Positions 1-6,313 of a stretch of DNA of 9,785 bases are shown piece by piece. The DNA lies in the NCBI GenBank assembly GCA_943914745.1, contig CALUDF010000090.1, positions 1 to 9,785 on the forward strand, written 5' to 3'. Made by a program: the position numbers and the translations under genes. How positions within the stretch are numbered: the stretch's first letter is position 1; the number at the start of each line of letters is the position of its first letter. The DNA comes from an uncultured Bacteriovorax sp. (GTDB lineage: Bacteria > Bdellovibrionota > Bacteriovoracia > Bacteriovoracales > Bacteriovoracaceae). The notes under the pieces are model-generated. The model was not told the origin of the DNA. It was given only the letters and a program-made list of their open reading frames with translations, and ran no database searches.

Positions 1-1
1 A

Positions 2-385
2 GTCAAGGACATGGATGATGATCTTACGACTGAAGCAACTGAGATGCTCAAAAAATCAAAAGAAGAACTAAGTTCAGCTGTTGCCCCTCTGACAGGAAAA
101 GCAAAATCTTTGCTTGAAGGACAGGATTTAAAAGGGGCTTATGAAGTCTATCAGCAGATCTTAAGAGTTGAGCCTTCAAATCCAGAGGCCTTAAATCAGA
201 TTGGAGAAATCAGAGAACAGCTGGCCACGAGAGCGAGAAAGATTTATCGAGAAGCCATTATCGCTGAGTCCTTGAGCCTTTTCCAGGACGCAAAGGAGAA
301 ATATCAGGAAGTTCAGCAGATCTCTCCGGTTGACAGTGATTATTATAAAAAAGCCACGGAAAAACTCAAAGATTACCTGGAATAA
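2..385 (+). CDS. TPR-containing protein, C-terminal part (5' end outside window)
   Basis: The frame is open to the left edge with no stop codon before the first ATG at 11, so this is most likely the tail of a longer protein rather than a complete 124-residue one. Counting from that ATG, residues about 29-62 form one TPR-like helix pair (GAYEVYQQIL followed by EPSNPEAL, the usual A-x-x-x-Y and P-x-x-x-A pattern). Residues 72-106 form a second, weaker one (AKEKYQEVQQISP). The segment is hydrophilic and helical, with no membrane segment or signal peptide in view. It ends 3 bases before the PP2C phosphatase gene and is probably co-translated with it. TPR repeats mediate protein-protein contacts. 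In related bacteria such tails often belong to FHA-TPR proteins encoded beside PP2C phosphatases, so an N-terminal FHA domain upstream is a plausible inference that cannot be seen here. Confidence 0.75.
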   Translation, partial: VKDMDDDLTTEATEMLKKSKEELSSAVAPLTGKAKSLLEGQDLKGAYEVYQQILRVEPSNPEALNQIGEIREQLATRARKIYREAIIAESLSLFQDAKEKYQEVQQISPVDSDYYKKATEKLKDYLE

Positions 386-388
386 ATT

Positions 389-1129
389 ATGATCGAACTA
401 AAAAGTTACGGCATGCAAACTCATCAAGGGCCCCATTTAAATCTCAATGAAGATTTAGTGGAAGTTGATTTGGTGAATAATCTTTTTATGGTGATCGATG
501 GATTTGGGGGATCAAACATAGGTGATCGAGCAGCCGCTATGGTCAGAGACACACTAAAGCGCTCTTACACAAAAATTGCCGTTGATCCGGAAGCGACTCT
601 TCCTTTTTTTTACAGTCACAAGTATTTAATCGAAGGCAATGCCCTCATTAATGCTTTTCATACGGCTCACCAAAACATTAACCGCGATAACGAAAAAAAG
701 AATATGGATGAAAGGGGAGGCGCTTCGGTTTTAGCTGCGGCCCTTTCGGAAAACATTTTGACCATGGTTTCAACTGGTAACTGCGTAGCTTACCTGTATC
801 GCAAAGGTCATCTCTCAGTAGAAGTGATACCGGACTCATTGGCAAATGTAAGCCGTGACACTTTTCAGTCTTATCTGCACTCTGTCCCGATGAGTGGGAT
901 CGGTCTTTTTGAGGATATCCACTACAATGTCCGGGAGCTTAAAGTGACCGAGGGAGACCTGGTAGTTTTGCTAACTGATGGGGCATATGCGCGTTTAAGC
1001 GCGGATGAAATCAAGTACACGATTGAAAAAAACCTGGAACAGGAGCTGGAAGCCATCAAAGAATTGTTCCGATTATCCAATGACAGAGGCAATCTCGATA
1101 ATCAATCAGCGCTTATTCTTCAATTTTAA
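389..1129 (+). CDS. PP2C-family serine/threonine protein phosphatase
   Basis: Predicted metal-dependent (PPM/PP2C) phosphatase of 246 residues, close to the minimal length of stand-alone bacterial PP2C domains and with no membrane anchor. Motifs appear in family order: NED at 20-22, DGFGG at 37-41 with GD at 45-46 in the place of GE, GGAS at 110-113, GNCVAYL at 130-136, LLTDG at 194-198 and LDNQS at 236-240. The core metal-ligand aspartates D22, D37, D197 and D237 are all present. The GDSR motif is changed: its aspartate is N131, which may affect a third metal site. The ATG at 389 follows the upstream stop codon by 3 bases, with only a weak purine stretch as ribosome site, which suggests translational coupling. 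The likely role is to reverse Ser/Thr phosphorylation in the signalling pathway of its neighbour. The substrate is unknown. Confidence 0.88.
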   Translation: MIELKSYGMQTHQGPHLNLNEDLVEVDLVNNLFMVIDGFGGSNIGDRAAAMVRDTLKRSYTKIAVDPEATLPFFYSHKYLIEGNALINAFHTAHQNINRDNEKKNMDERGGASVLAAALSENILTMVSTGNCVAYLYRKGHLSVEVIPDSLANVSRDTFQSYLHSVPMSGIGLFEDIHYNVRELKVTEGDLVVLLTDGAYARLSADEIKYTIEKNLEQELEAIKELFRLSNDRGNLDNQSALILQF

Positions 1130-1137
1130 TAACGAAG

Positions 1138-1192
1138 TGATTTAGTTGGTTAACGATCTCAAAATAAGTTGCTTAACAAGCTGATTTAGTTG
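1138..1192. repeat. 11-base direct repeat pair upstream of the receiver-domain gene
   Basis: TGATTTAGTTG occurs at 1138-1148 and again at 1182-1192, 44 bases apart start to start, about four helical turns. Between the copies lies a small inverted repeat, GCTTaacAAGC, at 1171-1181. Together these fill most of the gap before the receiver gene. Same-face spacing would suit a regulator binding two sites, but this is inference and chance is possible in AT-rich sequence. I see no convincing -35/-10 pair here. Confidence 0.4.
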
Positions 1193-1216
1193 AGAATAGT
1201 TACAAAGAGGATGAAT

Positions 1217-2374
1217 ATGACATCAAGAGTTTTGGTTGCAGACGACAGTTTAACAATTCAAAAAGTAATCGGCATTACACTGGCAAACAGTGGATACGAA
1301 CTTGTTGAGTGTATGAATGAAGAAGAACTCTTTAGAAAGATTCAATCAAATCACTTTGATCTTATTCTTCTCGACTTCAATCTCTCAGATTCAAGATCTG
1401 GTTATGAGCTTTCAAAACAAATCAACAACGTCATGCCTGGAGCTGCGATCATCGTGATGCTCGGAACGTTTGATTCAATCGATGAAGGACAATTTGCGTC
1501 TTGCGGGATCTCTGACAAAATCATCAAGCCATTTGAGAGCAGCAAGTTTATCAAAAAATGCCGCGATCTTCTTGAGGGTGTAAGACCTTTACCAGTGATT
1601 ACAGCCGAGCCCAAAAAACAAGAAACTTCATCAAAGAGTGATGACCTTGACCTTTGGACTGTCGATGCTCCAAAGATGACAGCTAAAGATGAAGAGCCGA
1701 CAGAGGCAGCTTATGGCCAAACTTCAGAGACAAAAAGCTTAGATCCTCTAGCGAGTGAAATTGAAGGATGGGGATTTAATCCATCAAATAATTTAGAGGA
1801 AAAATTCCAGAAATCTTTCCCGCCAGTTATCGAGGAAGCCACTTCTGATGATAGAAACGTCAACGTCCTCGAGAGACTTCAGTCTTCATCAAATTTCGTT
1901 CAAGACAACACAGCTTTTGATGACGATGAAACGGACCCAACATTTGATATGCCACAAGACTTAAACCGCACTCTTCTGACGGAAATTGACGATGAAGTTT
2001 CAGCGGAAGCTTTCTGGGCAGTAGACGAAGTTGTGCCAGTCAAGGCAGATGAGTACACAGACATTCTTTCAACGAACCTTGATGAAGTAACAGCAGACTT
2101 AACCGAGACTGTTTATAACTTTCATGAGAGTGAATTAAGGACAGCTTCAGAATCTCCTGAAGCGGCCAAAGAAAGTAGCGACACCATCATTCACATGGAT
2201 CAGGATGAGTTGGTTGAAAAACTAAAAATCTCTCTTCGTCCGATGATTGAGGAAATGGTCAGAGAGTTCTGCCGTCAAAACGCTGAGAAGGTTGCCTGGG
2301 AAGTCATCCCTGATTTAGCAGAGAACCTGATTCGCAAAGAAATCAAAGAAATTTCGGATTCCATTCAGCACTAA
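1217..2374 (+). CDS. CheY-like receiver protein with acidic linker and helical C-terminus
   Basis: I chose the ATG at 1217 because an AGAGGA ribosome site ends 5 bases before it and the receiver domain begins directly there (RVLVADDS). The TTG at 1190 and ATG at 1211 give longer versions with no better site. The product is 385 residues. Residues 4-118 are a response-regulator receiver domain with acidic pair D9/D10, phospho-acceptor D53 (LLLDF context: DLILLDF), and K104-P105-F106. The usual Thr/Ser after strand 4 appears to be L82. Residues about 120-325 are a low-complexity linker rich in Asp, Glu, Ser and Thr. Residues 326-385 are helical and look conserved (LRPMIEE at 340-346, AEKVAWEVIPDLAE at 356-369). 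No DNA-binding or enzymatic output domain is visible, so it probably acts by protein contacts. The tail resembles those of deltaproteobacterial receiver proteins and, more loosely, PopZ. The function is unknown. Confidence 0.85.
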   Translation: MTSRVLVADDSLTIQKVIGITLANSGYELVECMNEEELFRKIQSNHFDLILLDFNLSDSRSGYELSKQINNVMPGAAIIVMLGTFDSIDEGQFASCGISDKIIKPFESSKFIKKCRDLLEGVRPLPVITAEPKKQETSSKSDDLDLWTVDAPKMTAKDEEPTEAAYGQTSETKSLDPLASEIEGWGFNPSNNLEEKFQKSFPPVIEEATSDDRNVNVLERLQSSSNFVQDNTAFDDDETDPTFDMPQDLNRTLLTEIDDEVSAEAFWAVDEVVPVKADEYTDILSTNLDEVTADLTETVYNFHESELRTASESPEAAKESSDTIIHMDQDELVEKLKISLRPMIEEMVREFCRQNAEKVAWEVIPDLAENLIRKEIKEISDSIQH

Positions 2375-3084
2375 GCTTTATCTAAAATTTTAAGCGAGCT
2401 GGATAAGAAGGATTTAAGCACACCATCGATTTCAACGAGGGCTTCACCGTTTTGCCCGATACCTTGGAAGACACCTTCAAAATTAAACCCATCATCGTCG
2501 ATGTCGACTTTGTAGTCGATATGAAAACACGCCTTATTAAAGCGCTGTTGAAGGTCAGCTACATTCTGAATGCGGTTTTCTAAAATATAAGAATAGAGCT
2601 TGGCCGGGATTTGCTTCTTGTCTTCGCTTGAGAGTTTTAACTCCGAAACGTGACCTAGGCCATGCTTGTAATGCACTGGAGTCTCTTTATTGGAAAGTGA
2701 CCCTAGGTTTAAACCAAGACCCGCAATCACTTTTTCGCTGTCGATGTATTGAACAAGAATGCCTCCACACTTTTGTCCGTGAGAGGTCAAAAGATCATTT
2801 GGCCACTTCAGTAAAAGGCCCACGTTGAATTCTTGTTTTATAAATTCAGTGATAAGAACACCAATTTCAAGAGGAGTGAGTGTCGGCGTTGTATGTGGTT
2901 TAAGCGTAAAACTCATGGCAATGGCATTGTCGTAAAAATCCCATTGATTGTCTTTTCTGCCAATTCCTGAAGTCTGCTCTCCCGTGCTTATAAGAACATT
3001 TGTGTCATGGGCAAGAAGTTCGGTGAGGTTATCGCGCAGATAAATCTGAGTTGAATGAATTGAATTAAAATGCGAGTGATACAT
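2371..3084 (-). CDS. birA: Biotin--[acetyl-CoA-carboxylase] ligase
   Basis: Attaches biotin to the carrier protein of acetyl-CoA carboxylase through a biotinyl-AMP intermediate; cytoplasmic. The 237-residue product carries the catalytic-domain landmarks: the substrate contact ST at 11-12, the adenylate loop SGIGRKDNQW at 39-48 (R43 matches the key arginine of the GRGRRG loop), KWPNDLL at 93-99, K105 followed by CGGIL at 106-110, and GLGLNLGS at 122-129. A small SH3-like C-terminal domain follows, from about 186. It lacks the N-terminal helix-turn-helix of E. coli BirA (321 residues), so it should be a pure ligase, not a repressor of biotin genes. No strong ribosome site lies before the ATG, only GGA about 16 bases upstream. 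It is transcribed away from rph, and its stop codon overlaps that of the convergent receiver gene. Confidence 0.92.
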   Translation of the reverse strand: MYHSHFNSIHSTQIYLRDNLTELLAHDTNVLISTGEQTSGIGRKDNQWDFYDNAIAMSFTLKPHTTPTLTPLEIGVLITEFIKQEFNVGLLLKWPNDLLTSHGQKCGGILVQYIDSEKVIAGLGLNLGSLSNKETPVHYKHGLGHVSELKLSSEDKKQIPAKLYSYILENRIQNVADLQQRFNKACFHIDYKVDIDDDGFNFEGVFQGIGQNGEALVEIDGVLKSFLSSSLKILDKA

Positions 3085-3113
3085 TGTAATTTAGTCTTTT
3101 TCCGGCTTAAAAT
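3084..3113 (+). promoter_or_regulatory. Candidate sigma-70 type promoter for rph-rdgB
   Basis: TTGTAA at 3084-3089 and TAAAAT at 3108-3113 are separated by 18 bases and match the -35 and -10 consensus at 4 of 6 and 5 of 6 positions. Transcription would begin near 3120, leaving a leader of about 24 bases that carries the rph ribosome site (AAAGGAA at 3132-3138). The -35 box touches the birA start codon, so the two divergent genes share this 59-base region. Read from consensus only. Confidence 0.4.
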
Positions 3114-3143
3114 GTGACCTAAAACTATCTCAAAGGAAAAATA

Positions 3144-3860
3144 ATGTCATCTTTTGCCAGCCTTATTTCCCGCACCCAACCAAGAAAAATTCAATACACT
3201 GTAAATCCTAACCCTTATGCAAAGGGATCAGTCATTGTTGAGTGCGGTAACACTAAAGTTTACGTCACGGTAACTGTAGAAGAAGGAGTTCCTCCGTTTT
3301 TAAAAGGAAAGGGCGAAGGATGGTTGACGGCAGAATACTCAATGCTTCCTTCAGCAACTCACTCTCGCAATAAAAGAGAGAGAAATGGAGCGAGTGGAAG
3401 AACGCAGGAAATCCAAAGATTGATTGGAAGGTCTTTAAGATCGATTATTGATTTAAAAAAGCTAGGTGAGCGCACAGTTCAAATCGATTGTGACGTGATG
3501 GTGGCCGACGGTGGGACGAGAACGACATCTATCTCCGGGGCATACGTTGCGCTGTCTTTAGCAATGAAAAAGCTCATTGCTGAGGGGCTTTTAAAAGAGA
3601 GTCCACTTACAGATCAGCTTGCGGCTATTAGTGTAGGGATTAACAAAGAAGGAAAGGCGATTGCCGATTTAAATTACGAAGAAGACTCAAGTTGTGAGAC
3701 GGACATGAACATTGTCATGACCAGCTCTGGGAAATTTGTAGAGGTTCAGGGAACGGCAGAAGGCGCACCTTTTTCACACGACCAGATGCTAGCGCTTTTA
3801 GAGTGCGCGAAAGAATCATTAAAAACAGTTTTCACTAAACAAAATGAGATTTTAGCTTAA
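3144..3860 (+). CDS. rph: Ribonuclease PH
   Basis: Phosphate-dependent 3'-to-5' exonuclease that trims the 3' ends of tRNA precursors and other RNAs; the family forms hexameric rings. The product is 238 residues, the normal length. Clear family motifs are [12 protein letters not shown] near 35-46, [20 protein letters not shown] at 49-68, [13 protein letters not shown] at 84-96 (R86), [13 protein letters not shown] at 115-127 (R126, the phosphate-binding arginine) and [15 protein letters not shown] at 175-189 with the catalytic-site aspartates. The N-terminus is slightly variant, lacking the usual GR start, but is otherwise collinear with the family. ATG 3144 has a good ribosome site, AAAGGAA, 5 bases upstream. 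It is the first gene of a two-gene unit with rdgB, a pairing seen in many bacteria. A tRNA gene lies just beyond the unit. Confidence 0.97.
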   Translation: MSSFASLISRTQPRKIQYTVNPNPYAKGSVIVECGNTKVYVTVTVEEGVPPFLKGKGEGWLTAEYSMLPSATHSRNKRERNGASGRTQEIQRLIGRSLRSIIDLKKLGERTVQIDCDVMVADGGTRTTSISGAYVALSLAMKKLIAEGLLKESPLTDQLAAISVGINKEGKAIADLNYEEDSSCETDMNIVMTSSGKFVEVQGTAEGAPFSHDQMLALLECAKESLKTVFTKQNEILA

Positions 3861-4441
3861 TGGAACTTATACTTGCTTCAGGAAACGCCCACAAAGCAGA
3901 GGAGTTCTCAGAGCTCTTCAATCCTAAAATTTTAGTGGTGAAGGCAGCGCCAGAAAAAATAGATGTCGTTGAAGATGGGTCGACTTATTTTGAGAATGCC
4001 CTTCTTAAGGCGAAAGCCTACTACGACAAGTTTAAGGTGCCAGTGATCGCCGATGATTCGGGTCTTAATGTGGAAGCACTCCCTAATGAGTTGGGCCTTC
4101 ATTCGGCCCGTTTTGGAGGCCCGGGCCTTACAGATCGCGAGCGCGCAGAGCTCTTACTCAAGAAAATGGACGGAGTCTCCAATAGAGAGGCTTACTTCAG
4201 CTGTGTTCTTTGTGTGTACTTCAGTGAAAAAGAGATTTTTTATTTCGAAGGCCGCTTAAGTGGCAGCATTGGATACAGCTATCGGGGCTCAACAGGTTTT
4301 GGTTATGACCCTGTTTTCATCCCAAGCGATAAGGCCGAAGAAGGGCTCACTGTCGCGGAACTACATGAATGGAAGCAAAAAAACTCCCACCGGGCAGTGG
4401 CTTCGGGCCTACTTTCAAAGTTTTTGGCCCAAAGAAATTAG
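3860..4441 (+). CDS. rdgB: XTP/dITP diphosphatase (RdgB/HAM1 family)
   Basis: Hydrolyses non-canonical purine nucleotides (dITP, ITP, XTP) to the monophosphate plus pyrophosphate, keeping deaminated bases out of DNA and RNA. The product has 193 residues, typical for the family. Motifs: SGNAHKAEEF at 7-16 (nucleotide-binding loop with K12), E38-D39 and FENALLKAK at 44-52, ADDSGL at 64-69 (D66 is the expected catalytic or metal residue), HSARFGG at 81-87, GSTGFGYDPVF at 143-153 and NSHRA at 175-179 for base recognition. Its ATG overlaps the rph stop codon by one base (TAATG), and no strong ribosome site lies close by, so translation probably depends on ribosomes terminating on rph. No key residue is missing. 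Confidence 0.96.
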   Translation: MELILASGNAHKAEEFSELFNPKILVVKAAPEKIDVVEDGSTYFENALLKAKAYYDKFKVPVIADDSGLNVEALPNELGLHSARFGGPGLTDRERAELLLKKMDGVSNREAYFSCVLCVYFSEKEIFYFEGRLSGSIGYSYRGSTGFGYDPVFIPSDKAEEGLTVAELHEWKQKNSHRAVASGLLSKFLAQRN

Positions 4442-4450
4442 AAAAAATCT

Positions 4451-4479
4451 TTGCCAATTAATGTTCGATGCCATATATA
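4451..4479 (+). promoter_or_regulatory. Candidate promoter for the tRNA-Pro gene
   Basis: TTGCCA at 4451-4456 (5 of 6 to the -35 consensus) and TATATA at 4474-4479 (4 of 6 to the -10 consensus) are exactly 17 bases apart. The start point would fall near 4486, about 25 bases before the mature tRNA. The -10 box sits inside a perfect 12-base palindrome, CCATATATATGG at 4471-4482. No intrinsic terminator of rdgB is recognisable between 4442 and 4450. Confidence 0.5.
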
Positions 4480-4510
4480 TGGAGCCTATCTTTTTTGATT
4501 TTCTAATCGT

Positions 4511-4587
4511 CGGAGCGTAGCGCAGTTTGGTAGCGCATCTGCTTTGGGAGCAGAGGGTCGGAGGTTCGAATCCTCTCGCTCCGACCA
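4511..4587 (+). tRNA. tRNA-Pro (anticodon UGG)
   Basis: A complete 77-base cloverleaf. The acceptor stem CGGAGCG (4511-4517) pairs perfectly with CGCTCCG (4577-4583), followed by A4584 and an encoded CCA at 4585-4587. The D-arm is GCGC / GCGC around a 9-base loop containing GG (4520-4536). The anticodon stem TCTGC/GCAGA encloses TTTGGGA, with anticodon TGG at 4545-4547. A 5-base variable loop (4555-4559) is followed by T-arm GGAGG-TTCGAAT-CCTCT. The C1-G72 pair with A73 and the body sequence match bacterial proline tRNAs. A UGG anticodon with modified U34 can read all four CCN codons. An upstream promoter and a protein gene only 22 bases downstream suggest a mixed tRNA-mRNA transcript. Confidence 0.97.
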
Positions 4588-4609
4588 TTTAGAAATCTCT
4601 TTTTTCATT

Positions 4610-5800
4610 ATGACTAATCTACAATCTTTTAAACAATGGCTGCCCTCACTAGGTTTGGGTTTCGCTGGATTTATTTTCGTGACGACGGAGTTTATTCCCG
4701 TCGGGCTCCTTCCCGAAATCGCTGAAGGAATTCAAAAGAGCGAAGCATTCATCGGATTGATGATGACCATCTACGCTTGGATTGTCGCGACCATGTCTCT
4801 TCCAATGACTGTGTGGAGTGCAAATTTCAACCGTCGAAAACTCTTACTCACACTCTTGGTCTTGTTTATTTTTGCTCATGCTATTGCGATGAGTGCGACT
4901 AATTTTCCTATTCTCATGGCTTCGAGAGTGGTGATCGCATTACTGCATTCAATTTTTTGGTCGATCACAATTCCCCTGGCCGTAAGAGTGGCCCCTCCGG
5001 GAAAAGAAACGCAGTCACTGGCCTTGGTTTCAACCACCACAACTTTGGGAAGTATTTTGGGGATTCCACTCGGAACTTCTATTGGGCAAATCTTTGGATG
5101 GCGATGGGCCTTTGGTTCAATCGGTCTTTGTGCACTGGTGATTTTATGCAGTCTTTATAAAACTTTTCCCGACCTAAAAAGCCAGAACTCGGGAAGCTTT
5201 AAAAGTGTTCCAGGACTTTTTAAAAACAAAGTGATCGCACTTATCTATTTGGTGACAGCGGTTTCTGTCACCGGGCATTTCACCGCTTTTACTTATATTA
5301 AACCTTATCTTCGAACGATCGGGCATTATTCGCCAAATGATATTGTCTTCATTCTTTTTGTTTTCGGTTTATCCGGAATAATCGGAAGTCTCATTGGGGG
5401 AAAGGCCTTAAGTCACTCACTCAAAAAGCCACTCTGGATTGCTCTTTCTGTGATGGGAATAAGCTTATTTCTTTGGAAGATTTTCACGTTTTCTCTCATT
5501 GCGCTTGCGGCCCTTTGTCTTTTTTGGGGGGCTTCGATGTCAGTGATGGGACTGGTTTTTCAAACGGCCATTATTTCTTCTGCTCCAGACGCTCAAGATG
5601 TTGCCGTGTCGCTTTATTCGGGAATTTTCAATATTGGAATTGGCTCAGGTGCTTTAATAGGCAGTTTAGTGTCATCTGATTACCTTGAAAGTGTCGGTTA
5701 TATGGGTGCAGGTTTCCTGCTTTTAGCGTTGCTTATTAGTCTGTCAATTCCCTTTCACACTATCAAAAAGACATTTGGCGGGGGCGTTTCTTTGCATTAA
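4610..5800 (+). CDS. sotB: SotB-like sugar efflux transporter (MFS)
   Basis: Major facilitator superfamily inner-membrane exporter of 396 residues, the length I recall for E. coli SotB (YdeA), which exports arabinose, IPTG and related sugars by proton exchange. The match by eye is strong across the length: TTEFIPVGLLPEIA at 25-38, TIYAWIVATMSLPM at 53-66, the motif-A-like basic loop NRRKLLL at 74-80, HSIFWSIT at 113-120, APPGKETQSLAL at 128-139, GIPLG at 151-155, FGWRWAF at 163-169 and APDAQDVAVSLYSGIFNIGIGSGAL at 325-349. About twelve hydrophobic segments are evident. I chose ATG 4610: the frame stays open upstream, but an earlier ATG at 4544 lies inside the tRNA. No ribosome site is visible before 4610, only a T-rich stretch. 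The actual substrate is not shown by sequence. Confidence 0.9.
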   Translation: MTNLQSFKQWLPSLGLGFAGFIFVTTEFIPVGLLPEIAEGIQKSEAFIGLMMTIYAWIVATMSLPMTVWSANFNRRKLLLTLLVLFIFAHAIAMSATNFPILMASRVVIALLHSIFWSITIPLAVRVAPPGKETQSLALVSTTTTLGSILGIPLGTSIGQIFGWRWAFGSIGLCALVILCSLYKTFPDLKSQNSGSFKSVPGLFKNKVIALIYLVTAVSVTGHFTAFTYIKPYLRTIGHYSPNDIVFILFVFGLSGIIGSLIGGKALSHSLKKPLWIALSVMGISLFLWKIFTFSLIALAALCLFWGASMSVMGLVFQTAIISSAPDAQDVAVSLYSGIFNIGIGSGALIGSLVSSDYLESVGYMGAGFLLLALLISLSIPFHTIKKTFGGGVSLH

Positions 5801-5836
5801 AATACCCGGGAGACTTCTTTTGAACGGGGTGCTTTA

Positions 5837-6313
5837 GTGTCTATCAAATCTGCCAATATGGACTGGTTGAGTTTAATTATTATCGCACTTGGCGGTTTGT
5901 TCTTATTTCTCACTCATCGAATTCCTTCTCCAAACTCTAATCAGCAGGCGGCCCTTTGGTCAGGTTATTTATTACTAGCAATCGGTTTTCTCACGCTGCT
6001 TTTCCGCGAAGAAATTGAAATCAAATTCGATAGCACTCGCTCATTGATTCGCTATAGAAAAAAGCAGTTGGGAAGAGAAAAGAAAAGGCAGATTTCTTAC
6101 GATGAGATAGAGCATTTCACCTATCGCAGAGTGGGAAGACCCACACATCTCGTGCAGTTTTATTTTCTAGTGATTGAGCTCAAAGACGGTGAAGTCCTTC
6201 GCACCGGTCAGTATTTTTTTAGCAAAATGAAAGTCAACGAATGGGCGGAAAAATTTAACCGTTACATAGAACAGGAAGCGAAGAATGGCACAAAAGAAAA
6301 TCCCAGGAACTAA
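5837..6313 (+). CDS. Small two-helix membrane protein of unknown function
   Basis: I do not recognise this 158-residue protein. It has two hydrophobic helices at about 10-27 and 38-56, separated by a short polar loop, then a soluble part at 57-145. That part has alternating strands and a final amphipathic helix (KVNEWAEKFNRYIEQ), resembling a bacterial PH-like domain on the membrane face. The linker at 74-84 is strongly basic (RKKQLGREKKR), as expected for a cytoplasmic side under the positive-inside rule. The GTG at 5837 is preceded by GGGGTG ending 5 bases upstream; an ATG at 5858 is the alternative and would shorten it by 7 residues. It starts 36 bases after sotB, and its end overlaps the next gene by 29 bases, so it is probably co-transcribed with both. 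Confidence 0.75.
   Translation: MSIKSANMDWLSLIIIALGGLFLFLTHRIPSPNSNQQAALWSGYLLLAIGFLTLLFREEIEIKFDSTRSLIRYRKKQLGREKKRQISYDEIEHFTYRRVGRPTHLVQFYFLVIELKDGEVLRTGQYFFSKMKVNEWAEKFNRYIEQEAKNGTKENPRN

Noticed and set aside
1190..1216. Start of the receiver gene at TTG 1190 or ATG 1211
   Set aside because: The AGAGGA ribosome site is correctly spaced only for ATG 1217, and the receiver fold begins there.
1402..1614. Open frame on the minus strand inside the receiver gene
   Set aside because: It is opposite a well-supported receiver domain and shows no recognisable protein features.
2375..2395. Possible terminator GCTT...AAGC with TAAAATTTTA after the receiver gene
   Set aside because: AT-rich, weak and without a following T-run on either strand; it lies inside birA.
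4544..4609. Longer sotB start at ATG 4544
   Set aside because: It lies inside the tRNA anticodon arm, and the extra 22 residues are not like SotB N-termini.
4511..5800. Genomic island inserted at the tRNA-Pro gene
   Set aside because: No integrase and no repeated tRNA 3' end downstream in the window; the following genes are ordinary metabolic and housekeeping genes.
5804..5830. Hairpin ACCC...GGGT that might hide the ribosome site of the small membrane protein
   Set aside because: Only 4 base pairs with a 19-base loop; too weak to call.
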